Positions 1-11,067 of a stretch of DNA of 64,000 nucleotides are shown piece after piece (the first letter of the stretch is position 1; every line of letters starts with the position of its first letter). The notes beneath the pieces are model-generated. The model saw nothing but the letters and a program-made list of their open reading frames with translations. It had not been told where the DNA came from and ran no database searches. The translations under genes were made by a program, and so were the position numbers. The DNA comes from Mycobacterium syngnathidarum. Its GTDB lineage: Bacteria; Actinomycetota; Actinomycetes; Mycobacteriales; Mycobacteriaceae. The stretch lies in NCBI RefSeq assembly GCF_001942625.1, contig NZ_MLCL01000074.1, positions 1 through 64,000 on the forward strand, written 5' to 3'.

Positions 1-132
1 CTGGAAGTGCCTTTCTTGTGCTGGTCGGATTGTTGCGTAGAGAACACCAATCTTTCCAGCTCAGAGGGCACTTTCCTCATTCCGACACCCCAACAACCAG
101 CCCATTCATCGGTGGATCAAGGCTAAGCCTGT
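1..132. other. Left-edge intergenic or truncated segment
   Basis: No gene is recognised here. The minus strand has a short open frame starting with ATG at position 80 and running off the left edge (26 codons visible), with no family resemblance that I can name. Positions 1-6 (CTGGAA) and 55-60 (TTCCAG) are inverted, and the GTGCC near 7-11 pairs with the GGCAC near 67-71. The segment could therefore be a hairpin or the end of an element lying outside the window. It could equally be ordinary intergenic DNA. Confidence 0.3.
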
Positions 133-459
133 CTAGTGCGTATCGCGCTTCGGCAGCAGCGTCTCGTGTGCCGAGGATGTAGCGGCCCGGAACAGCACCG
201 CGATCAGGGCCAGCGCCCCGATCGCGACGATCGGGATGGTCCACAACCGACGCATCGTCAGGGCCGAACCGCACTTGTCCACATACTCCTGGCCGGCGGC
301 GTTGGCCTGCACCAGGTGAGCGCTGTACCCGGAACCGCAGGGGATCTGCATGCCGAACTGATCGAAGTCGTCGAGGTAGACCGGCAGGCTCAACAGGTAC
401 AGCCCGATGAGAAACACCACCGCTGCGGCGATTCCGATATAGACGGCGCGAAAACTCAC
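133..459 (-). CDS. Small membrane protein, unknown function
   Basis: A 108-residue protein with a membrane segment at about residues 6-26 and a second at about 75-92. A short loop between them has two cysteines (in PCGSG and DKCGS) that could form an extracytoplasmic disulfide. The start follows the neighbouring gene at 470-694 by only 10 bp on the same strand, so the two probably form a bicistron. I do not recognise a named family. Similar two-helix proteins are common in mycobacteria. Its function is unknown, and a role with its neighbour is an inference from spacing. Confidence 0.65.
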   Translation of the reverse strand: MSFRAVYIGIAAAVVFLIGLYLLSLPVYLDDFDQFGMQIPCGSGYSAHLVQANAAGQEYVDKCGSALTMRRLWTIPIVAIGALALIAVLFRAATSSAHETLLPKRDTH

Positions 460-469
460 CGTGCCCCCT

Positions 470-694
470 TCAGGTCATGCATACGTCGGTGAACAACAAC
501 ACGGGCCACGAGACGATCGCCCCCAAGAACGACACCACCGCATCGAGGCTGTCCATCGATTGCAGATGGTCGGTGTGCGTGCCGGAGCAGAAGGTGCCGA
601 CCAACAGATACGGCACCCCGAGCACCACGGCCACCACGATCAGTTCGCCGAGTGCGACGCGGTAGGCCAGCAACGTCCGCAACCTGGCAAGCAC
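470..694 (-). CDS. Small membrane protein, unknown function
   Basis: A 74-residue protein starting at GTG (692-694), with two hydrophobic helices at about residues 15-35 and 52-70. It has cysteines in FCSGTH and in the C-terminal VCMT, echoing the two-cysteine loop of the gene that follows. The pair looks co-transcribed and perhaps derived from one small-membrane-protein family. It is divergent from the TetR-type gene at 791, with about 96 bp between them that must hold both promoters. No function can be assigned. Confidence 0.55.
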   Translation of the reverse strand: MLARLRTLLAYRVALGELIVVAVVLGVPYLLVGTFCSGTHTDHLQSMDSLDAVVSFLGAIVSWPVLLFTDVCMT

Positions 695-790
695 TGCACC
701 CCCATCTGAGCTTATTGCCGTCTATGTTAATGGCTATTCTCGGCCGAACTACCATTTTGACCCGGCTGTTCGGTCCGTTAGTGTGACGGA

Positions 791-2038
791 ATGGCGCGCA
801 TCTCGCCCCGGTCGATCGACAGTGGTGCCAACGGTGTGCGGCGCCGCCCGAAAGACCGAAAGGCCCAGATAGCGCGGGCCTCGGCGGAGTCGTTCAGTGC
901 CCTGGGGTATCACGGTGTGAGCATGGAGGCCATAGCCTCGCGCGTCGGGATCTCCGCGGCGGCGTTGTACCGGCACTATTCGAGCAAGTACGAATTGTTC
1001 CGCGACGCCGTGCTCAACCTCAGTCAGCAACTCGTCGACGGTACGGCGTTCGCTGAAGAGCCCGACGGGGACCCGCGTGACCAATTGCGCAGGCTCGTGG
1101 CCGCGCTGAGCGACACCGCCTTGGTGAACCGGGAATCCGGGGGCCTGTACCGGTGGGAAGCGCGTTATCTGCGCGGCGACGACCAGAGCACCCTGGACGC
1201 GCAGGTGCGCACCGTGCACCGCCGGATCCAGCGGCCGTTGATGGAGTTGCGGCCCGAACTCAATTCGCGAGCCCGGTGGACCCTGTCGACTGCGGTTCTC
1301 GGCGTGATCGGCAGCGTCGTCGACCATCGGTCCAAACTGCCCGCCGGTCAGATCCGCGCGCTGCTCGCAGAGATCTGCGACAGCGTGCTGGCCGCCGAAC
1401 TGCCCGACTTTCCGAACGCGACAGACCCCGTCGCGCCACCTACGCCGGCTGTCAATGCGACGAAGTATGAAGCGCTGCTGACCGAGTCGATGCGGCTGTT
1501 CAACCAGAACGGCTATCGCGACACCACGATGGAGGACATCGCCGCGGCGGTCGGCATGCCCGCCTCGGGGATCTACCGGTACTTCTCCGGAAAATCCGAC
1601 ATCTTGGCCGCCGGGTTTCGCCGCGCCGCCGACCGGCTCTCGGCGGACATGTCGGAAGTCCTCGGCGCGGCCCAGGACCCCGAACAGGCGCTGGGTGCGC
1701 TCATCGACGATTATGTGGCCCGATCGTTCGACCGCCCCGAACTCGACTACGTGTACTACACCGAACGCCTGAACATGACTCCCGCCGACCAGAAGATTCT
1801 GCGCGACCTGCAGCGGGCTGCCGTGGAATCGTGGGTCGAGGTCGTGATGCCGGTGCGCCCGGGGTGGAGCGCAGCGCAGGCGCGGTTCGCGGTTCATGCC
1901 GCGATGGCCTTGGTGATCGACTTGGGCCGGCTCATGAATTATCAGAATTCGGAGCAGGCCCGAGCCGTCGTCGCCGTCATGATCGATCTGACCCTGTTGG
2001 GCCGCTACCGGTTACGGACGGCATTGCCGGCCAGGTAG
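791..2038 (+). CDS. Double TetR-domain transcriptional regulator
   Basis: A 415-residue cytoplasmic regulator made of two complete TetR-like units in one chain. The first helix-turn-helix spans about residues 25-70 (…SMEAIASRVGISAAALYRHY…). The second spans about 222-270 (…TMEDIAAAVGMPASGIYRYF…). Each is followed by a helical ligand/dimer domain. Standard TetR proteins are about 190-220 residues, so the length fits a tandem fusion. The two HTH segments are related but diverged. It faces the small membrane-protein pair upstream and converges on the DoxX-like gene, overlapping it by 34 bp. Targets are unknown. The divergent membrane genes, or the monooxygenase cluster downstream, are the natural candidates. 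Confidence 0.85.
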   Translation: MARISPRSIDSGANGVRRRPKDRKAQIARASAESFSALGYHGVSMEAIASRVGISAAALYRHYSSKYELFRDAVLNLSQQLVDGTAFAEEPDGDPRDQLRRLVAALSDTALVNRESGGLYRWEARYLRGDDQSTLDAQVRTVHRRIQRPLMELRPELNSRARWTLSTAVLGVIGSVVDHRSKLPAGQIRALLAEICDSVLAAELPDFPNATDPVAPPTPAVNATKYEALLTESMRLFNQNGYRDTTMEDIAAAVGMPASGIYRYFSGKSDILAAGFRRAADRLSADMSEVLGAAQDPEQALGALIDDYVARSFDRPELDYVYYTERLNMTPADQKILRDLQRAAVESWVEVVMPVRPGWSAAQARFAVHAAMALVIDLGRLMNYQNSEQARAVVAVMIDLTLLGRYRLRTALPAR

Positions 2039-2274
2039 GCCACGTAGCCGAGCGTGCCGATCTTGGCCAGCTTGCGGGTCTTGGGCAGCAGGAGGCCCAA
2101 CCCGATCGCGGTCTCGATGCCGCCGTTGGTGTAGATGTGCTTCTGCGTGTCCTTGGGGAATGCCGGCTTGGTGATCGACTCGAACAGCTGCGGCTTCACG
2201 AAATGTGAGATGCCGGCGCCGGCCACGCTGAGGCCGACGAACTTGGCCAGCGTGGAGTTCTTGCCCTCTGTCAT
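2005..2274 (-). CDS. DoxX-like small membrane protein
   Basis: An 89-residue protein starting at ATG 2272-2274. An upstream in-frame ATG at 2298 would run into the preceding gene, and the chosen start has a good AGAGGA ribosome-binding site. It contains a short hydrophobic segment (SVAGAGISHF) and a glycine-rich helix (GGIETAIGLGLLLP), features of DoxX/DUF4267-like proteins. It begins 16 bp after the stop of the monooxygenase at 2291-3775, so it is probably co-transcribed with it. Its 3' end overlaps the convergent double-TetR gene. Its role is unknown. DoxX-type proteins often accompany redox enzymes. Confidence 0.65.
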   Translation of the reverse strand: MTEGKNSTLAKFVGLSVAGAGISHFVKPQLFESITKPAFPKDTQKHIYTNGGIETAIGLGLLLPKTRKLAKIGTLGYVAYLAGNAVRNR

Positions 2275-2290
2275 GTGTGATCCTCTCTGA

Positions 2291-3775
2291 TCAGGCAAAC
2301 GTGTAGTCGCTCAACGGGAATCGTGAAGCTTCGGCGACGGCCCGGCGGGTCGTCATCGGCCGGAGCAGCGTTGCCTCGCCGCTCGGATTGAAATAGTACG
2401 ACCGTGCCGACGAGCAGTTTCCGAGGGTGAACAAAGAGTCGCCCAGCAACTGCGTCATCCGGTCCAGGTACCGGCGGTTGGCCGGCTCGGTGACCTCGAA
2501 CATCGAGGCGTTGCGGCGCTGGAGTTCGCCGAACAGCCGGTCCATCAACCGCATCTGATACTCCATCGTGTTGAAGAAGTTCAGACCCAGGAAGGCGTAC
2601 GGGCTCGCCAGGCTCAGGTAGTTCGGGAAATACGGCATCGATACGCCCTGATAGGCCTGGAACCGGGTTTCCCGCCACCACTTTCCGAGGTTGCGGCCCT
2701 CACGTCCGATCACCTCGATGGCCGGGAAGTTGGCGTCCCACAGATCGAAGCCGGTCGCCAGCACCAGCGTGTCGATATCCGTCCGGGTGCCATCTGCGTT
2801 GACGATGCCGTCTGCCTCGACGCGTTCGATGCCATCGGCCTGCAGGTGCACATGCGGTTTGGTGAAAGTGCGGTAGTAGCCGTTGGAGAACGTCGGACGC
2901 TTGCACCCGAAGTCGTAGTCCGGGGTCAGCTTGCGGCGCAGTTCCGGATCGCGGATCGAGACGAACCGGTGCAGTTTGGCCAGGTCGGCGGCCGCGATGT
3001 TGAACCGGCGGAAGTACCGGTGCTTGAGCACCGCGGTGTCGACCATGAACGCGTAGATGGCGTCGGTGACGGCCCGGATCACCCGTTGGCTGGCTGGTAC
3101 GCGGGCGAACAGACGACGGGCCTGCGGTGGGAACTTGAGGTCGATCTTGGGCACGACCCAGATCGGGGTGCGTTGGTAGACGGTCAGGTCGGCGGCCTTC
3201 TTGGCCAGCTCGGGGATGAGCTGCACGGCCGTGGCACCCGTGCCGATGATCGCGATCCGGCGCCCGTCAGGCCGGTAGGCATCGTCCCAGTCGGTGGTGT
3301 GGATGACCTTGCCGGCGAAGTCGTCGATGCCGGGGATGTCGGGGGTGTGCGGCTGCGACAGGAAGCCGGTGGCGGTGAGCAGGAACTGGGCGCTCACCTG
3401 CTCGCCGCCGGTCAGCGCGATCCGCCAGCGCGAGGACTCCTCATCCCAGCGGGCACCCTCCACGGTGGTGTTGAACCGGATGTGGCGGCGTACGTCGTAT
3501 TTGTCGGCGACCTCGTCGGCGTAACGCTTGATCTCGGTGCCGGTCGAGAACAACCGTGACCAGTTCGGATTCGGCTCGAAGAAGTACGAGTACGTGGTGG
3601 TCGGCACGTCGACGGCCAAGCCGGGGTAGTGGTTGACATACCAGGTGCCGCCGAGGTCGTCCTCGCGATCCAGGATCACGAAGTCCTCGATGCCCAGCCG
3701 TTTGAGCTGGATGGCGGCGCCGATGCCGGCGAATCCGGCACCGACGATGACTGCCTCGTAGTCCCCCGGGCTCAT
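2291..3775 (-). CDS. Flavin-containing (Baeyer-Villiger-type) monooxygenase
   Basis: A 494-residue NAD(P)H/FAD-dependent monooxygenase. The FAD-binding Rossmann motif GAGFAG is at residues 12-17. The Baeyer-Villiger fingerprint FxGxxxHTxxWD is at about 153-164. The second, NADPH-binding motif GTGATA is at 178-183. The length matches mycobacterial EthA/MymA-type enzymes (about 490 residues), but I cannot say which paralogue it is. It probably oxygenates a ketone, sulfide or thioamide in the cytoplasm. The small DoxX-like gene follows by 16 bp, and a P450 lies 78 bp upstream on the same strand, suggesting a lipid- or steroid-modifying oxidation locus. Confidence 0.9.
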   Translation of the reverse strand: MSPGDYEAVIVGAGFAGIGAAIQLKRLGIEDFVILDREDDLGGTWYVNHYPGLAVDVPTTTYSYFFEPNPNWSRLFSTGTEIKRYADEVADKYDVRRHIRFNTTVEGARWDEESSRWRIALTGGEQVSAQFLLTATGFLSQPHTPDIPGIDDFAGKVIHTTDWDDAYRPDGRRIAIIGTGATAVQLIPELAKKAADLTVYQRTPIWVVPKIDLKFPPQARRLFARVPASQRVIRAVTDAIYAFMVDTAVLKHRYFRRFNIAAADLAKLHRFVSIRDPELRRKLTPDYDFGCKRPTFSNGYYRTFTKPHVHLQADGIERVEADGIVNADGTRTDIDTLVLATGFDLWDANFPAIEVIGREGRNLGKWWRETRFQAYQGVSMPYFPNYLSLASPYAFLGLNFFNTMEYQMRLMDRLFGELQRRNASMFEVTEPANRRYLDRMTQLLGDSLFTLGNCSSARSYYFNPSGEATLLRPMTTRRAVAEASRFPLSDYTFA

Positions 3776-3853
3776 GGTGCAGACAGTACCGCAGGTACCG
3801 GGTACTTTGTCGAGGGGTCAAAGTCGAGGGTTCCCTCAGTGCGGGCCAGATCG

Positions 3854-5236
3854 TCAGGTTCTCCTGGTGATGCGGGCCGGGATCGGCCCGGCCGCGATGA
3901 CGGTGAACGGCGTCTCCACCGGGAAGTCGTCATGCAGGGAGGTCATGGAGACCTCGCGCACGATGGTCGCCAGCGCGAGAGTGGCCTCCAGCATCGCGAA
4001 GTGATCGCCGACGCAGGACCGTGGGCCACCGCCGAAAGGCAGGTACTGCCAACGGTTTCGACCTGCCGACCGCTCGGGGGTGAACCGGTCCGGGTCGAAG
4101 GTCAGCGGATCCTCCCACAGGTCCGGATCGCGATGCATCGCATAGATGTCGACGCTTGCCATCGAGCCGGCCTCGACGCGGTAGCCGTCTATCGTCAATT
4201 CCTCGTTGAGTTGACGAATCATCCCTGCGGCCGGCGGGCACAGCCGCAGTGCCTCGTGCAACACCCGCACCGTGTACTCCAGGTGTGGCACGTCGTCGGG
4301 GGTCAGCACGCGATCGCCGAGCGCGGCGACCTCGGCGAAAACCCCGGCCTGGATGGCAGGGTGCCGGCCCAGCGTCCACAAGGAGTAACACAGGGTGGTC
4401 GACGTGGTGTCATGGCCGGCGAGCATGAAAAGCACCAATTCATGGCCGATTTCGTCGTCGGACAGCGCTTGCCCGGTGTTCGGGTCGCGGGCCTCCATGA
4501 GCGCACGCACCAATGGTGCATCCCGATCTGGATCGTTGCGCACCTCGGAAAGGATCTCGGCGGCCAGCCGGTGAAGCTTGGCGTTGGCGGCGCGGGCCCG
4601 GCGTTGGCCTGTGGTGGGGAACCACTGCGGAAGATTGACCGGTCGCACCGCGCGATCTGCCACCCACGAGAGCGCGGTGCGCAACGCAGGCCCCACCTCC
4701 TCGGCGCGCGCATCCAGATCCAAGCCGAAGACCGAGCGCCCCAGTGCGCGCAAAGTCAAGACGCGGCAGGCGTTGTCGAGGTCGATGGTTTGGTTGTGCG
4801 CCCATCCGTCAGTCAAAGACTGGGCCGCGGCCGACATGTGCCCGGCGTACCGGGGGACATGCTGTTTGGTGAACATCGGCTGCAATGTGCGACGCCGCGG
4901 CAGCCAGCGATCGTGTGGTAGGTCGAGCAGGTTGCCACCCATGAGACGTTGCATCTGCACCATGGTGGTGACACCGCCACGGTCGACGACCCCGTCGCGC
5001 CGACTCAGCACATCGCGTGCGCCCTGCGGCGACGCGACGAGCACGAGCGGGGGGATCAGCCACCGCGGGCCCAGCACGGCCCGGGTCACCGGACCGCCGG
5101 CGTCGTGCAGCCTCTGCTGGCCCGCGGCAAAGTCGCGCAGCGAGGTGAGCTGTTGCCGGTATGGCAGGGGGTTACGTGGCGCCAAAGGCAGCACGGTCGC
5201 TGTCGCCTGAGCGTGAGCCTGCTGTATCTCGACCAT
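3854..5236 (-). CDS. Cytochrome P450
   Basis: A 460-residue heme monooxygenase with all class motifs. The I-helix oxygen-activation motif AGHDTT is at 273-278, the K-helix ExxR is at 328-331 (EALR), and the heme-binding loop FGGGPRSCVG is at 401-410 with Cys408 as the proximal ligand. There is no N-terminal membrane anchor, which is normal for bacterial P450s. The sequence looks like the mycobacterial CYP132/135/136/138 type, but I cannot fix the family. No ferredoxin or reductase gene lies beside it. It starts 46 bp after the septum-formation-type gene, so it may receive read-through from the thiC operon. Confidence 0.92.
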   Translation of the reverse strand: MVEIQQAHAQATATVLPLAPRNPLPYRQQLTSLRDFAAGQQRLHDAGGPVTRAVLGPRWLIPPLVLVASPQGARDVLSRRDGVVDRGGVTTMVQMQRLMGGNLLDLPHDRWLPRRRTLQPMFTKQHVPRYAGHMSAAAQSLTDGWAHNQTIDLDNACRVLTLRALGRSVFGLDLDARAEEVGPALRTALSWVADRAVRPVNLPQWFPTTGQRRARAANAKLHRLAAEILSEVRNDPDRDAPLVRALMEARDPNTGQALSDDEIGHELVLFMLAGHDTTSTTLCYSLWTLGRHPAIQAGVFAEVAALGDRVLTPDDVPHLEYTVRVLHEALRLCPPAAGMIRQLNEELTIDGYRVEAGSMASVDIYAMHRDPDLWEDPLTFDPDRFTPERSAGRNRWQYLPFGGGPRSCVGDHFAMLEATLALATIVREVSMTSLHDDFPVETPFTVIAAGPIPARITRRT

Positions 5237-5282
5237 GTGGCGAGTGTCGGCTCGCCCGGTCGGCGGCGAATAGAGTAGCGCG

Positions 5283-5828
5283 TTACCCTACTTTTCCGGT
5301 GCGGGGATTCTTGCTGGTAGCGATGCATGTCACCGTGCGGTCCCCGCGTTGCCACGAGTCTGCAGTGGGGTACAGGACGAACAGCTGAATGCCGGATTCC
5401 GAGTTGGCGTCGGGGGCGTACCGAGCGAGTGCCGGCGCGCACTTGTCGGCGTACTTGACCACTGCGGGATCGCCCGGGAAATCCCCGTCGGGTAGCGCCA
5501 GCACCGCGAACACCTCACCCTTGTGCGGCTGATCGCAACTGACCGTCTTGACGTACAGCACACGGCTGCTGTCGGGAATCTCGGCCAGGCAGTCACCCGA
5601 GCGGACCTGGCTGGCCTCGGTGGCGCCACGATCTCGCGCGAGGTAGAACACCACGCCCGCGGCGACCGCGATCGCCACCAACACCACGACACCGAGCAGC
5701 ACCCACTTGAGTGCCGACGACTTCTTCGGCGGTGCCGAGAACTGGTCGCCCCTCGTGGAATACGGCTGCGGAGGCGGTGGCGGGTAGTTGTGGCCCTGCG
5801 GGCCGGGAGGGCCGGGCGGGTAACTCAT
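5283..5828 (-). CDS. Septum-formation-family membrane protein (Rv0420c-like)
   Basis: A 181-residue protein with a Pro/Gly-rich cytoplasmic N-terminus (residues 1-35), one membrane helix (about 42-64) and an extracytoplasmic domain. That domain carries a SGDCL…VSCDQPHKGEVF pattern typical of the Septum_form family (PF13845). Its four cysteines probably form disulfides. Its ATG (5826-5828) overlaps the stop of the upstream alpha/beta hydrolase as ATGA. It is thus the fourth gene of the TPP-riboswitch operon, a position matching Rv0420c. The family name comes from weak evidence, and a role in division is not demonstrated by the sequence. Confidence 0.8.
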   Translation of the reverse strand: MSYPPGPPGPQGHNYPPPPPQPYSTRGDQFSAPPKKSSALKWVLLGVVVLVAIAVAAGVVFYLARDRGATEASQVRSGDCLAEIPDSSRVLYVKTVSCDQPHKGEVFAVLALPDGDFPGDPAVVKYADKCAPALARYAPDANSESGIQLFVLYPTADSWQRGDRTVTCIATSKNPRTGKVG

Positions 5829-6456
5829 GCTTCGACGATATCGACTGCCCTCAGCGCCGCGTCGACCGCAAGGGCCGGCACGTTCAGGCGCTTGGATCCG
5901 AGGTCGTGACGGGCACCTTCGATGACGACGAGTTCGGTCGGTCCGCTGACCAATGCCGCGGCCGCCGTGAGCTCGTCGACCGTGCCGAACGGATCGGACG
6001 TGCCACAGGTGAATACCGTGGGGACGGTGATGCGGGGCAAGTGCTCGGTGCGGGCGCGTTCCGGCTTGCCCGGCGGATGCAGCGGGTAGGAGAACAACGT
6101 CAACACGTCGGGTCCCGCCCCGTTGTCCTTATCGGCGGCCACCATCGATGTCATCCGCCCGCCGTACGAATGCCCGCCCGCGATCACCGGGCCATCGGCC
6201 AGGGTGCGGGCCAGCGCGATCGCCTCGGCGATCCCGTCCTGGTCTCCGGTCGCAGAGCCCGAGGGTGGCCCCTTCGGTCTGCGGCGGCGGTACGGCAGGT
6301 TGTAGCGGATGGCCAGCCAGCCGCGCGAGGCCCACTCGTCGCAGAGCTTGACCAGCATTGCCGAGTCGCGGTTTCCGCCGGCCCCGTGGGTGAGGACGAC
6401 GACGCCGCGCGCCGGCCGGTCCGGTTCGTGCGCGACGCCTGCGATCGCCTCCAGGT

Positions 6457-6460
<4 letters not shown>
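5825..6460 (-). CDS. Alpha/beta-hydrolase (dienelactone-hydrolase-like, Rv0421c-like)
   Basis: A 211-residue hydrolase. The start at ATG 6458-6460 overlaps the thiD stop as ATGA; a longer upstream frame exists but lies inside thiD. Motifs visible are the oxyanion-region THGAGGN, the nucleophile elbow GGHSYGG (Ser in GHSYG), a CGTSDPFG acid region and a terminal ARHDLG histidine. Together they give a full Ser-Asp-His triad of the KANL3/Tex30 or dienelactone hydrolase type. There is no signal peptide, so it is cytoplasmic. Its place between thiD and the septum-type gene is shared with M. tuberculosis. The substrate is unknown, and a link to thiamine metabolism rests only on operon position. Confidence 0.85.
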
Positions 6461-9014
<2,554 letters not shown>

Positions 9015-9247
9015 GTGGTTTGCAGGCCCCAACCTAGCGCAGACGTTGCGGTCTAGGGAACCGGGCGGCGGGGTTTTCGACGTCAGGGCTGGTCGAACGC
9101 TCCGGGGCGACCTTGGCGTCGAAACCGGCGAAGCCGGGGGCGGGGTTGCTCAGCAGTTCTCGGGTTGCCTCAGCTTGATTTGCATAGCTAATATATGTGT
9201 TTTGCACTTATTGGGCCCAGCCCTCGATGGCACTAGAGCGAAGACGG
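9015..9247. other. Divergent intergenic region thiC / MFS
   Basis: No gene is seen between the riboswitch and the MFS transporter start. It must carry the thiC promoter (minus) and the transporter promoter (plus). An imperfect inverted repeat (GGTTTTCGACG near 9072-9083, CGTCGAAACC near 9117-9126) may be a hairpin or operator. Positions about 9175-9210 are unusually AT-rich for this genome (TTGATTTGCATAGCTAATATATG) and are the likely transporter promoter. I could not fit a -35/-10 pair with standard spacing. Confidence 0.5.
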
Positions 9248-11017
9248 ATGACGACTGAGATGACGAACACGGCCGGCGACGTCGACGCTGCCCAGGCCGC
9301 GACCGCGCGTCGAAGCGGAGGCCTGGACTCCAGCCCTCTCGACGACCATCCGTTCTACAAGTGGGTGGTGCTGTCCAACACCACGTTGGGCATCCTGCTG
9401 GCCTCGATCAACGCCTCAATCGTGCTGATCTCGCTGCCGGCGATCTTCCGCGGCATCGGGCTGAACCCGTTGGCTCCCGGCAACGTCAGCTACCTGCTGT
9501 GGATGTTGATGGGCTACCTGGTGGTGACCGCGGTGCTGGTCGTGCCGTTCGGGCGCCTCGGTGACATGTACGGCCGCGTCCGCATCTACAACCTGGGTTT
9601 CGTGGTCTTCACCGTGGCCGCGATCGCGCTGTCCTTCGACCCGTTCCAGCTCGGTGGTGGCGCCGTCTGGCTGATCGGCTGGCGCGTCGTCCAGGGTGTC
9701 GGCGGCGCCATGCTGATGGCTTCGTCGTCGGCGATCCTCACCGACGCCTTTCCCGCCAACCAGCGCGGGATGGCGCTGGGCACCAACATGGTGGCCGCCG
9801 TCGCCGGATCGTTCCTCGGGCTGCTGATCGGAGGCTTCCTGTCCGAATGGCACTGGAAGGCCATCTTCTGGGTGGGCGTGCCGATCGGCGTCGTCGGCAC
9901 CATCTGGAGCTACCGCTCCCTGAAAGAACTCGGGGTCCGCACCGCCGGACGGCTCGACTGGGCCGGCACGCTGACCTTCGGGCTGGGTCTGACCGTGCTC
10001 CTGATCGGCATCACCTACGGCATCCAGCCCTACGGTGACTCGACCACCGGCTGGACCAGCCCGTGGGTGCTGGGCTCCATCGGGATCGGCCTGCTGCTCC
10101 TGGTGGCGTTCTGCTTCGTCGAGCTGAACGTGCCCTCGCCCATGGTTGACATCCGGTTGTTCAAATCAGCCGCGTTCGGGATGGGCAACCTGGCGGGCCT
10201 GATGTCCTCGGTGGGCCGCGGCGGGCTGCAGTTCATGCTGATCATCTGGTTGCAGGGGATCTGGCTGCCACTGCACGGCTACAGCTTCGAGTCCACCCCA
10301 CTGTGGGCGGGCATCTACCTGTTGCCGGTCACCGTCGGGTTTCTGGTCGCCGCACCGCTCGCCGGGTCGCTCTCCGACCGCATCGGCGCGCGGCCGCTGA
10401 CCGTCGGCGGCATGCTGCTGATGGCGGTCACGTTCGTGGCGTTGCTGCTCATCCCGGTCAATTTCGACTACTGGCTCTTCGCGATCCTGGTCTTCCTCAA
10501 CGGCCTGGGCGGCGGCATCTTCACCGCCCCCAACACCGCGGCCATCATGTCGAGCGTGCCGGCCGGTCAGCGTGGCGCGGCTTCGGGCGTGCGGTCCACG
10601 TTCTTCAACGCAGGCAATTCACTGTCGATCGGCATCTTCTTCTCACTGATGATCGTCGGGCTGGCCAACACCTTGCCGACGGCACTGACCACCGGCCTGA
10701 CCCAGCAAGGTGTTTCGGCCTCAGTGGCCCATGACGTGGCGAACCTGCCCCCGGTCGGCAGCTTGTTCGCGGCCTTCCTCGGTTACAACCCGATGGCCGA
10801 GCTCCTCGCCCCCTACGACTCGCTGCACCAGACCGGGGTGAACGCCGACGTGATCACCGGGCAGACATTCTTCCCGCAGCTGATCACCGACCCGTTCCAT
10901 TCCGGGCTGACCGTGGTGTTCACCGCCGCGGCGGTGATGATGGTGATCGGGGCGGTGGCGTCGATGTTCAGTGCCGGCCGCTATGGCACGGAGGCCGGAG
11001 CCGACAACGAGGCCTGA
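9248..11017 (+). CDS. MFS drug-efflux transporter, DHA2 (14-TM) type
   Basis: A 589-residue inner-membrane major-facilitator protein. I placed the start at ATG 9248 (MTTEMTN); a longer frame from 9197 adds an unlikely leader. After a polar N-terminus come about 14 hydrophobic helices. The motif A loop GRLGDMYGR between helices 2 and 3 and the proton-coupled antiporter-like GVGGAMLMASSSAI segment are visible. A long extracytoplasmic loop lies between the last helices (about residues 500-560). It is likely a proton-driven exporter of a drug or lipophilic metabolite. It is divergent from thiC and its 3' end lies in a 27-bp tandem repeat. The substrate cannot be inferred. Confidence 0.9.
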   Translation: MTTEMTNTAGDVDAAQAATARRSGGLDSSPLDDHPFYKWVVLSNTTLGILLASINASIVLISLPAIFRGIGLNPLAPGNVSYLLWMLMGYLVVTAVLVVPFGRLGDMYGRVRIYNLGFVVFTVAAIALSFDPFQLGGGAVWLIGWRVVQGVGGAMLMASSSAILTDAFPANQRGMALGTNMVAAVAGSFLGLLIGGFLSEWHWKAIFWVGVPIGVVGTIWSYRSLKELGVRTAGRLDWAGTLTFGLGLTVLLIGITYGIQPYGDSTTGWTSPWVLGSIGIGLLLLVAFCFVELNVPSPMVDIRLFKSAAFGMGNLAGLMSSVGRGGLQFMLIIWLQGIWLPLHGYSFESTPLWAGIYLLPVTVGFLVAAPLAGSLSDRIGARPLTVGGMLLMAVTFVALLLIPVNFDYWLFAILVFLNGLGGGIFTAPNTAAIMSSVPAGQRGAASGVRSTFFNAGNSLSIGIFFSLMIVGLANTLPTALTTGLTQQGVSASVAHDVANLPPVGSLFAAFLGYNPMAELLAPYDSLHQTGVNADVITGQTFFPQLITDPFHSGLTVVFTAAAVMMVIGAVASMFSAGRYGTEAGADNEA

Positions 11018-11046
11018 GCGGCCGGAGCCGACAACGAGGCCTGAGC
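10993..11046. repeat. Perfect 27-bp tandem duplication at a stop codon
   Basis: Two exact, adjacent copies of a 27-bp unit (10993-11019 and 11020-11046; begins GGCCGGAGCCGAC, ends CCTGAGC). The first copy contains the last codons and the TGA stop (11015-11017) of the MFS gene. The second lies in the intergenic region before the methyltransferase. The exact identity points to a recent slippage event. Confidence 0.95.
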
Positions 11047-11067
11047 GGCCGACCTAGACTCGGGCTC

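Noticed and set aside
3629..4921. Open frame of 430 codons antisense to the P450 and monooxygenase
   Set aside because: It overlaps two genes with complete catalytic motifs on the other strand.
9175..9210. AT-rich stretch read as a standard sigma-70 promoter for the MFS gene
   Set aside because: TTGATT and the TAATAT/TATATG hexamers are only about 10-11 bp apart, so the -35/-10 spacing does not fit. I kept it only as a general promoter-region note.
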